A DNA stretch of 64,000 nt from Bacillus sp. es.034 (GTDB lineage Bacteria > Bacillota > Bacilli > Bacillales > Bacillaceae_B), in contig NZ_PDIY01000001.1 in the NCBI RefSeq assembly GCF_002563655.1, positions 2,640,001 to 2,704,000 of the forward strand, given 5' to 3'. The position numbers and the translations under genes are program-made. How positions within the stretch are numbered: position 1 is the stretch's first letter; each line of letters begins with the position of its first letter. Positions 26,744 to 36,024 of the stretch are shown here, in pieces. The notes below the pieces were generated by a model. It did no database searches. It saw only the letters and a program-made list of their open reading frames with translations, and was not told the DNA's origin.

Positions 26744-29533
26744 ATGTACCCATTTAAACTGGTTGTCATCGACTTGGAAACAACAGGAAATTCCCCTAAA
26801 AAGGGAGAAAAAATCATTCAACTATCGGCGGTTATAATAGAAGGCGGGAAAATCATCGATCAATTTACATCCTTCGTATCTCCGGGAAAACCCATTCCTG
26901 CATTCATAGAGGAGTTAACCGGGATCAATGATGACATGGTGAAGGACGCGCCGTCCTTTCATGAAATTGCACCGAAAATCCTGGAATTATTGGATCATGG
27001 TATCTTTGTCGCCCACAACGTCCAATTTGACCTTTCATTCCTTCAGGCAGAACTGGAAGAAGCAGGGTATACCCCATTTAAGGGACCTGCCTTTGATACA
27101 GTGGAGCTCGCTAAGGTGGCTTTGCCATCGGCGGACAGCTTTAAACTGACGGAGCTGTCCAATTCATTGAATTTGAGCCATGTCAGGCCGCATCAGGCGG
27201 ACAGCGATGCTTATGTAACAGCTGAAATCCTTCTTTATTTTATCGAAGAACTTTCAAAGCTTCCCCTGGTCACCCTTGAAAAACTTCATAAACTCTCGAA
27301 TCACTTAAAGAGTGATCTTGACTTGTTGTTTGACAGCATCGTGACAAATAAACAAAAACATGTGGAGGATCTCTCAGAAGAACTGGAGGTATACCGGGGA
27401 CTTGCCCTTCGTAAGCAGAATCACCCGGTGACAACAGATGAAGAGATCGATTTTGATCTATCCGATATAGAAGGACACCTGGCGCAACATATTCCTTTCT
27501 ATGAAAAAAGAGAGCAGCAAATGGTCATGATGAACGAAATCGGACATGCCTTTGATGAATCACAGCATGTGGTCATCGAAGCGGGTACCGGTGTTGGAAA
27601 GTCGCTGGGTTACTTATGGCCAGCCGTTCTGTTTGCCAAGCGCACTCACGAAAAAGTGGTCATCAGTACATATACCATTCAACTGCAAGAGCAACTGCTT
27701 CATAAAGAAATTAAATTACTGGAGAAAATCAGTCCCACCCCTTTCAAGACCGTTCTTTTGAAGGGGAAGAACCATTACATAAATCTGTTTAAATTCGAGC
27801 AGTCCCTAAGGGAAGATGAGTCCCAGTACGATGTGGTCCTGACAAAGATGCAGATTCTAGTATGGCTGACACGGACCGGGACCGGGGATATGGATGAATT
27901 GAACCTCACTTCCGGGGGGCAGTTGTTTTGGAATCGATTAAAACACGACGGCTGGCACCTCACTCATACTAAAGATCCCTGGATCGGGAAGGATTTCTAT
28001 CTTGCTGCAAGAAAGAATGCCCAGGAAGCTGATATCATCATCACCAACCATTCGATGCTTTTAACCGATATGGTGAGGGAGAGCAGCATGCTTCCTCCCT
28101 ATGATTATTTAGTGATCGATGAGGCCCATCATTTGGAAAAATCAGCACGGCAGCATCTGGGGGTAATCATGGATTATCTCTCCATTAAGTTCAGCACTTC
28201 ACAGCTGGGGATGCTGGATCATAAACAACTGTTCTACCGGTTGGATCAGCTTCTTTCCAGTCACTTTATCGATTTGAAGACCCATTCCTTTGTTCTGGAT
28301 AAAATCATCGGACAGTTCTATCTCGACCTGGAAGAAGCGTTTTCCGTCTTGACAAGTGTATTCTATAAAAAGGCTAATAAGAGAACCGGTATACAGAAGA
28401 TCCAGCTGCGCATTACGGATGAAATGAAAAACAGCCGCTATTGGCAACCTGTCATCATGTCGATGGAACGTGTGATTTCAGGGATGAAGCATATTGAAAG
28501 GGAGTTTCAGCAGGTGCTGGATACCATCAAGGAGAAAAAAATCAAGCTCCTTGATAAAGAAAAGGCACTAATTGAAGAATTCTATAGTTTTTTGGTGGAT
28601 TTGACGGAATTGAGAACGAACTTTCAAACCGTGTTTCTAAAAGATATGAATAATCATGTTCTCTGGCTAGATGGGGATACAAGGTCGCTGCCGAACAGCC
28701 TGACCATCCAGGCTCAGCCGATCACCGTCGACGGAAATCTCCAGAGCGAGATTTTCGCCAAGAAGAAAAGCGTAGTATTGACATCTGCCACGTTGACCGT
28801 CAGCGGATCATTCCAATACTTCCTGAATGAAATCGGACTTGCAGACAATGTGAAAAAGGTGCAGCTGACTTCCCCCTTCGACTATCATGAGGTCTCAAGG
28901 CTTTTTGTTCCGACGGATGTACCTGAAATTCAACAGGTTCAAAGCGAGGAATATATTGAGGCCATCAGTTCCCATTTAATAGGTGTCGCCCAGGCGACAA
29001 AAGGGCGGATGCTCATATTATTCACGTCCTACGATATGCTGAGGAAAACATACGAGCTCATGAAAGAAAGCGGCTTATTGGAAGAATATGTGTTGATGGC
29101 ACAGGGGATCACATCAGGCAGCCGTACCCGGTTGACCAAGAACTTCCAACGGTTCGACAAGGCGATATTATTTGGGACGAGCAGTTTCTGGGAAGGCGTG
29201 GACATTCCGGGAGAGGATCTGTCCTGCCTTGCTATGGTGAGGCTGCCGTTTTCACCGCCGGATGAGCCGGTCAATCAGGCCAAATCGGATATCCTGAAAG
29301 CCCAGGGGAAGAACCCGTTTTCTTCCCACTCTTTACCTGAAGCCATCATCCGCTTCAAGCAAGGGGTAGGAAGGCTGATCAGAAGGAGCAGTGATCGGGG
29401 GATCGTGATTGTGTATGACCGGAGAATCAAGACAACAAGGTACGGTAAAGCGTTCCTGCAGTCGATCCCTTCAATGGAAGTCAAAGAGGGCGATCTATTT
29501 GATCTTGTTTCCTGGATCGAAGATTGGCTCTGA
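26744..29533 (+). CDS. dinG: DinG-type protein: 3'-5' exonuclease domain fused to XPD-like helicase domain
   Basis: Residues 1-170 form a DnaQ-like exonuclease with the metal ligands D10 and E12 (DLETTG), FVAHNVQFD and HQADSDA. Residues 250-929 form a superfamily 2 helicase with Walker A EAGTGVGKS (K286), DEAHHLEK, SFWEGVDIPG and QGVGRLIRR. Unlike Escherichia coli DinG, the stretch between Walker A and the DEAH box has no cysteine, so no Fe-S cluster is expected, as in staphylococcal DinG. ATG 26744 gives 929 residues, equal to the Bacillus family; the GTG at 26735 is a weak alternative and the ribosome binding site (AAAGGCAGTG) is poor. Confidence 0.93.
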   Translation: MYPFKLVVIDLETTGNSPKKGEKIIQLSAVIIEGGKIIDQFTSFVSPGKPIPAFIEELTGINDDMVKDAPSFHEIAPKILELLDHGIFVAHNVQFDLSFLQAELEEAGYTPFKGPAFDTVELAKVALPSADSFKLTELSNSLNLSHVRPHQADSDAYVTAEILLYFIEELSKLPLVTLEKLHKLSNHLKSDLDLLFDSIVTNKQKHVEDLSEELEVYRGLALRKQNHPVTTDEEIDFDLSDIEGHLAQHIPFYEKREQQMVMMNEIGHAFDESQHVVIEAGTGVGKSLGYLWPAVLFAKRTHEKVVISTYTIQLQEQLLHKEIKLLEKISPTPFKTVLLKGKNHYINLFKFEQSLREDESQYDVVLTKMQILVWLTRTGTGDMDELNLTSGGQLFWNRLKHDGWHLTHTKDPWIGKDFYLAARKNAQEADIIITNHSMLLTDMVRESSMLPPYDYLVIDEAHHLEKSARQHLGVIMDYLSIKFSTSQLGMLDHKQLFYRLDQLLSSHFIDLKTHSFVLDKIIGQFYLDLEEAFSVLTSVFYKKANKRTGIQKIQLRITDEMKNSRYWQPVIMSMERVISGMKHIEREFQQVLDTIKEKKIKLLDKEKALIEEFYSFLVDLTELRTNFQTVFLKDMNNHVLWLDGDTRSLPNSLTIQAQPITVDGNLQSEIFAKKKSVVLTSATLTVSGSFQYFLNEIGLADNVKKVQLTSPFDYHEVSRLFVPTDVPEIQQVQSEEYIEAISSHLIGVAQATKGRMLILFTSYDMLRKTYELMKESGLLEEYVLMAQGITSGSRTRLTKNFQRFDKAILFGTSSFWEGVDIPGEDLSCLAMVRLPFSPPDEPVNQAKSDILKAQGKNPFSSHSLPEAIIRFKQGVGRLIRRSSDRGIVIVYDRRIKTTRYGKAFLQSIPSMEVKEGDLFDLVSWIEDWL

Positions 29534-29610
29534 AATCCGTTTGAACTTCAGTGATAAAATCTCTCCTTTGACACAATCTAAAGGGTAGATGTGAAACTGG
29601 AGGATTGTAA

Positions 29611-30447
29611 ATGAGAGTGATTATACTGGCTGTACTGTCTTTTCTCCTCGTGACGTCAAATGCTTATGGAATGAAGGTCCCCAAGGTGGATTTACATGTC
29701 TCACAAGAAGAGTATGCGATTAGCTTCCTCCCTGTCGAAAAAGGGGAGGTCGCTGTCCTTCACCTGGCATCTGGCAATCATTATTTGATCAATACAGGAT
29801 CATTTAAGGACCGCAGGCAACTTTATTATTATTTCAATCAAATTCATATAGGAAGCATTAAGGGTTTGATCATTACGGAGAAGAATGAAGTCGACGTGAG
29901 AATGATCGTTGAACTGGTGAAAAAGTTCGGCATTGAAGAAATCATCGTAGGGAAATCCCTTGAAACAGTTATGCCGAAAAGAGTCTCCCGATTCCTTCAT
30001 ACCATACAAGAGGACCAGACCTGTACATTCTCAAATGAATTAACTATGAGGGCTCTACACGAAGGAAATGAAAAGAGAGAAGGATTGGACTTTTCCTTCA
30101 CCTTTTTTCAGCATCGCTTTCTCTGGCTGAGTTCCCAATCATCACATGCTGAAGGGGTGCTGCTCAGTAAACCCCTGAAAAACGTCAACATCGTTAAACT
30201 GCCGGTCCATGCCAAATCAGAAGGCATGTCTCACAGGCTTCTTAAGCATGTTGACCCACAAACCGCCATTCTTTACCGTTCTAAAGAAAGGCTCCTGAAT
30301 GGTGAAATGCTTGAAGCCATCAACGAAGCGTGGATCGATCTTTACTTAACGGGTCAACACGGGCTGATAGCAGTAAAATTTAACAGTAGAAATTATGAGG
30401 TGCTCACATTTGATCAGGAAGATGGAGTATTCAAGGAGGGAGGCTGA
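29611..30447 (+). CDS. Secreted protein with degenerate metallo-beta-lactamase-like fold
   Basis: The 278-residue protein starts with a signal peptide (VIILAVLSFLLVTSNAYG, residues 3-20). The region GEVAVLHLASGNHYLINTG followed by YYFNQIHIGSIKGLIITEK resembles the first strands of ComEC-type metallo-beta-lactamase domains (normally LIDTG and then a histidine motif), but the HxHxDH metal motif is absent: ITEKNEVDVRM stands in its place. I therefore call it a probable non-catalytic relative exported from the cell; function unknown. The ATG at 29611 follows CTGGAGGATTGTAA. It stands between dinG and ypmA, where B. subtilis has no such gene. Confidence 0.6.
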   Translation: MRVIILAVLSFLLVTSNAYGMKVPKVDLHVSQEEYAISFLPVEKGEVAVLHLASGNHYLINTGSFKDRRQLYYYFNQIHIGSIKGLIITEKNEVDVRMIVELVKKFGIEEIIVGKSLETVMPKRVSRFLHTIQEDQTCTFSNELTMRALHEGNEKREGLDFSFTFFQHRFLWLSSQSSHAEGVLLSKPLKNVNIVKLPVHAKSEGMSHRLLKHVDPQTAILYRSKERLLNGEMLEAINEAWIDLYLTGQHGLIAVKFNSRNYEVLTFDQEDGVFKEGG

Positions 30448-30580
30448 CCGTTCAGCCTTCCATGTATGAATTCATCACTGTTTTTCTGATATTCCCCTAC
30501 CAAGGTGGCCCCTTATGTTGTTATAATGTGTGTAGAGTTTTTTTACTTGAATGAGGGTAATAGTTAAAAGGAGGACCAAC

Positions 30581-30751
30581 ATGGAAAGCCGAATCGAAGT
30601 TCTTTCCACTGTTCGTATCGAGTATACGGATAACTTATATAAAGTGGTTGATACATTGAATAGAACGTTAAAAAAAGATGATTATATGTTTGGTTTAGCA
30701 TTAGATCCGGAAGATCAGAATCAAGCAGTATTAACAATTTATCGTACATAA
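30581..30751 (+). CDS. ypmA: DUF4264 family protein YpmA
   Basis: This 56-residue protein matches YpmA in length and sequence pattern (IEVLSTVRIEYTDNLYKVVD, MFGLALDPED, LTIYRT at the end). It has no membrane segment and no recognisable active site; its function is unknown. ATG 30581 follows AAAAGGAGGACC; an in-frame ATG at 30551 is not supported. It lies 12 bp before ypmB. Confidence 0.93.
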   Translation: MESRIEVLSTVRIEYTDNLYKVVDTLNRTLKKDDYMFGLALDPEDQNQAVLTIYRT

Positions 30752-30763
30752 AGAGTGATTGTA

Positions 30764-31240
30764 ATGAAAAAATGGATAACCATCATCGTACTATTGTTCC
30801 TCGTCATTGGAATCTCAGCCTCTGTCCTCGTGTACCAGCTTTCCCGGAATCCTCTTGATCATCAGAGGGACCTGGCCTTGAAGCGGGTGGAAGATGAAAC
30901 GGCCATCGTGAAAGTGGAGGATACGAGCTTTTATAATGGCTCGAAGTCCTATGTAGTGATAACCGGCAAAAATGAAAAGAGGGAAAAGCTGGTCGCCTGG
31001 GTCCCGGATAAGAAGGGGAAAATTATTGAGAAAAAATGGGCCAATGGCATTACAAAAGATCAGGCAATCAATAAACTAAATGATGAAAAGAAACCAAAAG
31101 AATTATTATCGGTCCGGTTAGGGTATGAATCTGTCGGTCCGGTATGGGAAATGACCTACTTAGATCAACAAGACAATTTAAATTATTATTATCTGCTGTT
31201 TTCTACCGGGGAATGGTGGAGAAAAATTGAAAATTTATGA
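30764..31240 (+). CDS. ypmB: PepSY-like/DUF5590 membrane-anchored protein YpmB
   Basis: The 158-residue protein has an N-terminal membrane anchor (WITIIVLLFLVIGISASVLV) and an extracellular part with two repeated alpha/beta units resembling PepSY domains (DETAIVKVEDTSFYNG and DQAINKLNDEKKPKELL). It matches YpmB by position between ypmA and aspB. The ATG at 30764 follows AAAGAGTGATT. The family may interact with secreted peptidases, but that is inference from PepSY proteins in general. Confidence 0.9.
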   Translation: MKKWITIIVLLFLVIGISASVLVYQLSRNPLDHQRDLALKRVEDETAIVKVEDTSFYNGSKSYVVITGKNEKREKLVAWVPDKKGKIIEKKWANGITKDQAINKLNDEKKPKELLSVRLGYESVGPVWEMTYLDQQDNLNYYYLLFSTGEWWRKIENL

Positions 31241-31258
31241 TCAGGGGGAACATGACAA

Positions 31259-32449
31259 ATGAAATTCACGTTAGCTGATAGAGTCAGTGCATTAACACCA
31301 TCCACGACGTTAGCGATCACGGCTAAAGCGAAGGAAATGAAATCACAGGGTATCGACGTCATCGGTTTGGGTGCCGGAGAACCAGATTTTAATACACCGG
31401 AACATATCATCAGGGCTGCCTATGAGTCCATGACGGAAGGTCATACGAAATATACTCCGTCCGGTGGGATGGCCAAACTGAAAGAAGCGATCATCCATAA
31501 GTTTGAAACCGATCAGCACCTGACCTACAAACCATCCGAGCTCATTGTAACAAGTGGTGCAAAGCATGCTTTATATACACTATTTCAAGTCTTATTAAAT
31601 GAAGGGGATGAAGTCATCATCCCTACACCATACTGGGTAAGCTATCCTGAACAAGTGAAGCTAGCCGGTGGGAAGCCTGTCATTGTTGAAGGAAAAGAAG
31701 AAAATGAGTACAAAATCACCCCGCAACAGCTGAAAGAGTCAATCACTTCGAAAACGAAGGCGGTCATTCTTAACACACCAAGCAACCCTACAGGTATGCT
31801 GTATTCCTCTGAAGAGCTTAAGGCCATCGGCGACGTTTGCTTGGAAAAGAACATCATGATCGTGTCAGATGAGATTTATGAAAAGCTGGTTTATGGTGGG
31901 AATACCCATACGTCCATTGCGGAATTGTCCACGGAATTGAAAGAACAAACCATTGTGATCAATGGAGTCTCTAAATCACATTCCATGACGGGATGGAGAA
32001 TCGGGTATGCGGCAGGGAACGAATCCGTCATCAAAGCGATGACCAATCTTGCCAGCCACTCAACTTCCAACCCCACTACGACCTCACAATACGGGACCGT
32101 TGCAGCTTACATGGGGGATCAGAAGCCTGTAGAGGATATGAGAGGGGCATTCGAAGAGCGCTTAAACATTGTATTTGATAAATTGAACCGTATCCCGGGG
32201 TTCCATTGTTTGAAGCCTCAAGGAGCTTTCTATCTATTCCCGAATGTGTCAGAAGCCGCAAAGAAAACAGGCTACAACAATGTCGATGAATTCACGAAGG
32301 CCTTGCTTGAAGAGGCGAAGGTAGCCGTCATTCCGGGTTCAGGTTTCGGGGCGGAGAACAATATCCGTCTTTCATATGCCACAAGCCTCGATGCCCTTGA
32401 AGAAGCAATCGAGCGCATGCAGAAATTTGTTGAGGATAAAAGCAGATAA
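31259..32449 (+). CDS. aspB: Aspartate aminotransferase (PLP class I)
   Basis: AspB interconverts aspartate and oxaloacetate with glutamate and 2-oxoglutarate. The 396-residue protein has the PLP lysine K239 in NGVSKSHSMTGWR, plus TPSNPTG and the cofactor-binding SDEIYEKL motif. It belongs to the I-gamma type of the family found in thermophiles and bacilli. The ATG at 31259 follows GGGGGAAC. It precedes asnS, which links aspartate and asparagine metabolism, but a terminator and a promoter separate the two genes. Confidence 0.95.
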   Translation: MKFTLADRVSALTPSTTLAITAKAKEMKSQGIDVIGLGAGEPDFNTPEHIIRAAYESMTEGHTKYTPSGGMAKLKEAIIHKFETDQHLTYKPSELIVTSGAKHALYTLFQVLLNEGDEVIIPTPYWVSYPEQVKLAGGKPVIVEGKEENEYKITPQQLKESITSKTKAVILNTPSNPTGMLYSSEELKAIGDVCLEKNIMIVSDEIYEKLVYGGNTHTSIAELSTELKEQTIVINGVSKSHSMTGWRIGYAAGNESVIKAMTNLASHSTSNPTTTSQYGTVAAYMGDQKPVEDMRGAFEERLNIVFDKLNRIPGFHCLKPQGAFYLFPNVSEAAKKTGYNNVDEFTKALLEEAKVAVIPGSGFGAENNIRLSYATSLDALEEAIERMQKFVEDKSR

Positions 32450-32460
32450 TAGAGGGAATC

Positions 32461-32487
32461 GCAGACCGTATACCGGTCTGCTTTTTC
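32461..32487 (+). terminator. Intrinsic terminator after aspB
   Basis: GCAGACCG (32461-32468) pairs perfectly with CGGTCTGC (32474-32481), followed by TTTTT. Confidence 0.88.
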
Positions 32488-32516
32488 CTTAAACTCATCT
32501 CGTTTCGCTCTATCTA

Positions 32517-32545
32517 TTGCGACGGGATAATGGTAAATGTATAAT
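32517..32545 (+). promoter_or_regulatory. SigA-type promoter of asnS
   Basis: TTGCGA (32517-32522) and TATAAT (32540-32545) are 17 bp apart. The predicted leader is only about 40 bases, too short for a T-box, and no T-box sequence is present. Confidence 0.8.
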
Positions 32546-32591
32546 AAATAACGATACATAAGCGTCTTAGTTTTTTTGGAGGGAAAAAATC

Positions 32592-33884
32592 GTGAAAACT
32601 ACTATATCTCAAGTAAGTAAGTTCGTTGGAGAAGAAGTAACCATCGGAGCATGGCTTGCCAACAAACGTTCAAGTGGAAAAATTGCCTTTCTTCAGCTTC
32701 GTGACGGAACTGGATTCATTCAAGGTGTCGTCGTCAAAAGTGAAGTGGAAGAAGAAATCTTTCAAAAAGCAAAATCATTGACTCAAGAAACGTCTTTATA
32801 TGTAACTGGAACGGTTTCAGAAGATTCCCGTTCACCGTTTGGATACGAGCTGCAGGTGAAGAGCGTGGAAGTGATCCACGAAGCCGTGGATTATCCAATT
32901 ACACCGAAGGAGCATGGAACTGAATTCCTCATGGACCATCGTCACCTTTGGCTTCGTTCCCGTAAACAGCATGCCGTGATGAAAGTGCGCAACGAAATCA
33001 TCCGTGCTACCTATGAATTCTTCAATCAAGAAGGATTCGTCAAGGTGGATCCACCGATCCTCACTGGAAGTGCGCCGGAAGGAACAACTGAATTATTTGC
33101 CACTAAATATTTCGAAGAAGACGCGTACCTTTCCCAAAGCGGTCAGCTTTATATGGAAGCTGCTGCCATGGCGTTAGGAAAAGTATTCTCATTCGGTCCT
33201 ACATTCAGGGCGGAGAAGTCTAAAACACGTCGTCATCTGATCGAATTCTGGATGATCGAGCCTGAAATGGCATTCTATGATTTCAAGGATAACCTGGAAG
33301 TACAGGAGCAGTATGTTTCTTATATCGTTCAATCCGTACTGGATAACTGCAAGCTTGAATTGGACCGCCTGGGTAGGGACGTGTCTAAACTTGCGCAAAT
33401 CAAAGCTCCGTTCCCGCGCATCACATATGACGATGCCCTGAAATTATTGCATGAAAAAGGCTTTGATGATATCGAGTGGGGAGATGACTTTGGTGCTCCC
33501 CACGAAACAGCCATTGCTGAAAGTTATGATAAGCCTGTGTTCATCACCCATTATCCGACTTCACTAAAACCTTTCTATATGCAGCCGGATCCGGATCGGG
33601 ATGATGTGGTATTATGTGCTGACCTGATTGCTCCTGAAGGGTATGGGGAGATTATCGGTGGTTCAGAACGTATTCATGATGCAGAGCTGATGAAAGCGCG
33701 TATCGAACAGCATGAACTTGCTGCAGACGCATACAAGTGGTACCTGGAATTAAGGGAATATGGATCTGTCCCTCACTCCGGCTTCGGTCTTGGACTTGAA
33801 AGGACAGTAGCCTGGATCAGCGGAGTAGAACACGTAAGGGAAACCATCCCATTCCCACGCCTACTCAACCGTCTGTATCCTTAA
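32592..33884 (+). CDS. asnS: Asparaginyl-tRNA synthetase
   Basis: AsnS charges tRNA-Asn. The 430-residue class IIb synthetase has the N-terminal OB-fold anticodon-binding domain (about residues 1-105), motif 2 ([20 protein letters not shown]) and motif 3 at the C-terminus ([13 protein letters not shown]). The start is GTG 32592 with GGAGGGAAAAAA upstream, the same start codon as in B. subtilis. It has its own promoter and is followed by a long terminator. Confidence 0.97.
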   Translation: MKTTISQVSKFVGEEVTIGAWLANKRSSGKIAFLQLRDGTGFIQGVVVKSEVEEEIFQKAKSLTQETSLYVTGTVSEDSRSPFGYELQVKSVEVIHEAVDYPITPKEHGTEFLMDHRHLWLRSRKQHAVMKVRNEIIRATYEFFNQEGFVKVDPPILTGSAPEGTTELFATKYFEEDAYLSQSGQLYMEAAAMALGKVFSFGPTFRAEKSKTRRHLIEFWMIEPEMAFYDFKDNLEVQEQYVSYIVQSVLDNCKLELDRLGRDVSKLAQIKAPFPRITYDDALKLLHEKGFDDIEWGDDFGAPHETAIAESYDKPVFITHYPTSLKPFYMQPDPDRDDVVLCADLIAPEGYGEIIGGSERIHDAELMKARIEQHELAADAYKWYLELREYGSVPHSGFGLGLERTVAWISGVEHVRETIPFPRLLNRLYP

Positions 33885-33898
33885 TTACACTGAAATTA

Positions 33899-33948
33899 GA
33901 GCTGGCTGGATTGCTTACACGCAATCCCTGCCGGTTCTTTTGTTTTTT
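33899..33948 (+). terminator. Intrinsic terminator after asnS
   Basis: An inner perfect stem GGATTGC/GCAATCC and an outer stem GAGCTGGC/GCCGGTTC with G-U pairs form a long hairpin, followed by TTTTGTTTTTT. Confidence 0.88.
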
Positions 33949-34023
33949 CCAACTTTCTTCTAATCCATAACCATGTCCACATATATTGAATCATGATATA
34001 CTAATGAGTGAGGTGTACTGAAT

Positions 34024-34734
34024 ATGGATTATAAACAATTAATGGTGTCCTGGATCGAAGAGGGGACACTGAACATCCCGCAATTATTATTATCAAATTA
34101 CCATACACTGGGTTTAAATGAATCAGAATTTGTCCTGCTTTTGCATATTTACGGCCACTTGGAAAAGGGAAATTATTTTCCGACACCGGAAGAGCTTTCA
34201 AGGCCCATGAGCATTTCCAGTGAATTTTGTTCATCCCTGTTACGAAAGCTCATTCAACAACGATTTTTATCGATTGAAGAAGGTTCATCAGCTGAAGGGA
34301 TCCTATTTGAGAAGTATTCTCTCAACCCTCTATGGGAAAAGATGGCGGAATTCGTCATCCAGGATTCGAAAATGAAACAAATGCAGCAATCGATGGAAGA
34401 AGAAGCGGATATCTATACGACATTCGAACAAGAATTCGGCCGCCCTCTTTCTCCATTAGAATGTGAGACCCTTGCCATGTGGCTGGATCAGGATGATCAC
34501 AATGCCATCATCATTAAAGCAGCATTGAGGGAAGCGGTCATTTCCGGAAAGCTGAACTTCAGATACATCGATCGGATCCTTTTTGAATGGAAGAAAAATG
34601 GTGTGAAAACCATTGAAGATGCACGGAGTCAAAGCCAACGCTTCAGGTCCCACCAAAAACCGGCTGCTTCAAATGAATCGGCTTCTTCTCCAAAACGAAA
34701 ATCAGTACCATTCTATAATTGGCTTGAGCAATAA
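34024..34734 (+). CDS. dnaD: DNA replication initiation protein DnaD
   Basis: DnaD is a primosome protein that works with DnaA, DnaB and DnaI to load the replicative helicase and remodels DNA. The 236-residue protein has the N-terminal winged-helix oligomerisation domain (about residues 1-100) and the C-terminal DnaB/DnaD domain with RPLSPLECETLAMW and RYIDRILFEWKKNG (about residues 138-195), followed by a flexible polar tail ending PFYNWLEQ. The ATG at 34024 follows GAGGTG. It lies upstream of nth and ypoC. Confidence 0.96.
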   Translation: MDYKQLMVSWIEEGTLNIPQLLLSNYHTLGLNESEFVLLLHIYGHLEKGNYFPTPEELSRPMSISSEFCSSLLRKLIQQRFLSIEEGSSAEGILFEKYSLNPLWEKMAEFVIQDSKMKQMQQSMEEEADIYTTFEQEFGRPLSPLECETLAMWLDQDDHNAIIIKAALREAVISGKLNFRYIDRILFEWKKNGVKTIEDARSQSQRFRSHQKPAASNESASSPKRKSVPFYNWLEQ

Positions 34735-34744
34735 AACAATGAAA

Positions 34745-34784
34745 GGGGACTGACTCTCATATTTTTGGGTTGGTCTCTTTTTTT
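34745..34784 (+). terminator. Hairpin with T run after dnaD
   Basis: GGGACTGACTC can pair with GGGTTGGTCTC across 11 positions, several as G-U, followed by seven T residues. The stem is weaker than the others in this window. Confidence 0.6.
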
Positions 34785-34822
34785 GTTACAAATCATTCCT
34801 TGGGTTGGAGGTAGCAGCAGAC

Positions 34823-35479
34823 ATGTTAAATAAAAAACAAATACATATTTGTCTCGATGAAATGAGAAAGATGTTCCCTGATGCACATTGTGAACTCCGT
34901 CATGACAATCCCTTTGAACTCGTCATAGCAGTCCTTCTATCGGCGCAGTGTACGGATGTCCTTGTGAATAAAGTGACAAAAGGTTTATTTGAAAAATATA
35001 AAAGACCTGAGGATTATCTGGAGGTCACGTTGGAGGAACTTCAACAGGATATACGTTCTATTGGCTTGTATCGAAATAAAGCTAAAAATATCCGCAAATT
35101 ATGTGAAATCCTCCTTACTGAGTACGGGGGAGAAGTGCCGGATAGACATGAAGAATTAGTGAAGCTTCCCGGCGTGGGCAGGAAGACGGCAAACGTCGTG
35201 GTTTCCGTCGCCTTTGGAGAACCGGCCTTAGCAGTCGACACCCATGTGGAACGCGTTAGTAAAAGATTGGGGATCTGCAGGTGGAAAGACAGCGTATTGG
35301 AAGTGGAAAAAACGTTAATGAAAAAAATCCCGAGAGAAGAGTGGTCCGACACCCATCACCGGTTGATTTTTTTCGGGAGATATCATTGCAAAGCGCAATC
35401 TCCTCAATGCGAGGTTTGTCCCCTGGTGGACCTATGCAGGGAAGGTCAAAAAAGATTGAAGAAAAAGGGCCGCATATGA
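34823..35479 (+). CDS. nth: Endonuclease III
   Basis: Nth removes oxidised pyrimidines and cleaves the abasic site. The 218-residue protein has the helix-hairpin-helix LPGVGRKTANVV (about residues 113-124) containing the catalytic lysine, the aspartate in VDTHVERV, and the C-terminal 4Fe-4S site with cysteines in the pattern C-x6-C-x2-C-x5-C (HCKAQSPQCEVCPLVDLC). ATG 34823 follows GGAGGTAG; the upstream TTG at 34805 is unlikely. The stop overlaps the ypoC ATG. Confidence 0.97.
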   Translation: MLNKKQIHICLDEMRKMFPDAHCELRHDNPFELVIAVLLSAQCTDVLVNKVTKGLFEKYKRPEDYLEVTLEELQQDIRSIGLYRNKAKNIRKLCEILLTEYGGEVPDRHEELVKLPGVGRKTANVVVSVAFGEPALAVDTHVERVSKRLGICRWKDSVLEVEKTLMKKIPREEWSDTHHRLIFFGRYHCKAQSPQCEVCPLVDLCREGQKRLKKKGRI

Positions 35480-35991
35480 GTGATACCTTCTTCCCAATCC
35501 CAAAAGAATTGCGAGATCCTTTTTTCTTTTCCGAGGATAGAGTAAAGATCGATGAGACTCCCTTTGAATCTTGTGAACCATTTTTCGCATATGAACTTCT
35601 TTATTACAATGGGAGGGGTGCAGATTCCCTTCCTTGGCAGGTTCAAGGAGCATGGGTAAAAGACATCCTCATGGAGTGGAAAAAAGAAGAGGAGCATCTT
35701 AAATTGCTATTCAAAGGCCGCTCAAAAGGCATATTGGAGTGGATGAGAAAAAGCATCGGCAGGTTTTATGTGCTTTTATATTGGAGCAATAAACATCCGG
35801 TTAGGTTGGAGAATTGGCAGTCCTCAATTGGACACTTTTCTATAAAGCCAGTTAATGTCATTGAACGTTTAACCTTCATCAGAAATAATCCGGCACTCTA
35901 TCATTCGTTTATTCAGCTGTCCCAGCTTTTTGAAGAACAACATAAGCAATATGCCAAGCATCAGGCTTTGAATCAATGGGCAAATAAATAA
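35476..35991 (+). CDS. ypoC: YpoC-like protein
   Basis: The 171-residue protein matches YpoC by position (overlapping nth and converging on ponA) and approximate length (163 residues in B. subtilis). It shows no known motif; it is rich in tryptophan and aromatic residues and looks soluble. The start is ATG 35476, which overlaps the nth stop codon (ATGA), so translation is probably coupled. Some longer frames reach upstream into nth but have no ribosome binding site. Its function is unknown. Confidence 0.88.
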   Translation: MSDTFFPIPKELRDPFFFSEDRVKIDETPFESCEPFFAYELLYYNGRGADSLPWQVQGAWVKDILMEWKKEEEHLKLLFKGRSKGILEWMRKSIGRFYVLLYWSNKHPVRLENWQSSIGHFSIKPVNVIERLTFIRNNPALYHSFIQLSQLFEEQHKQYAKHQALNQWANK

Positions 35992-36022
35992 GGCAACGAG
36001 AGAAAATCTCTCGTTGCCTTAT
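35988..36022. terminator. Bidirectional terminator between ypoC and ponA
   Basis: ATAAGGCAACGAGAGA pairs perfectly with TCTCTCGTTGCCTTAT across a three-base loop, with T or A runs on either side, between converging genes. Confidence 0.92.
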
Positions 36023-36024
36023 TT

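Noticed and set aside
32546..32591. A T-box leader before asnS.
   Set aside because: The leader is only about 40 bases from the predicted start to the GTG and has no T-box sequence or specifier stem.
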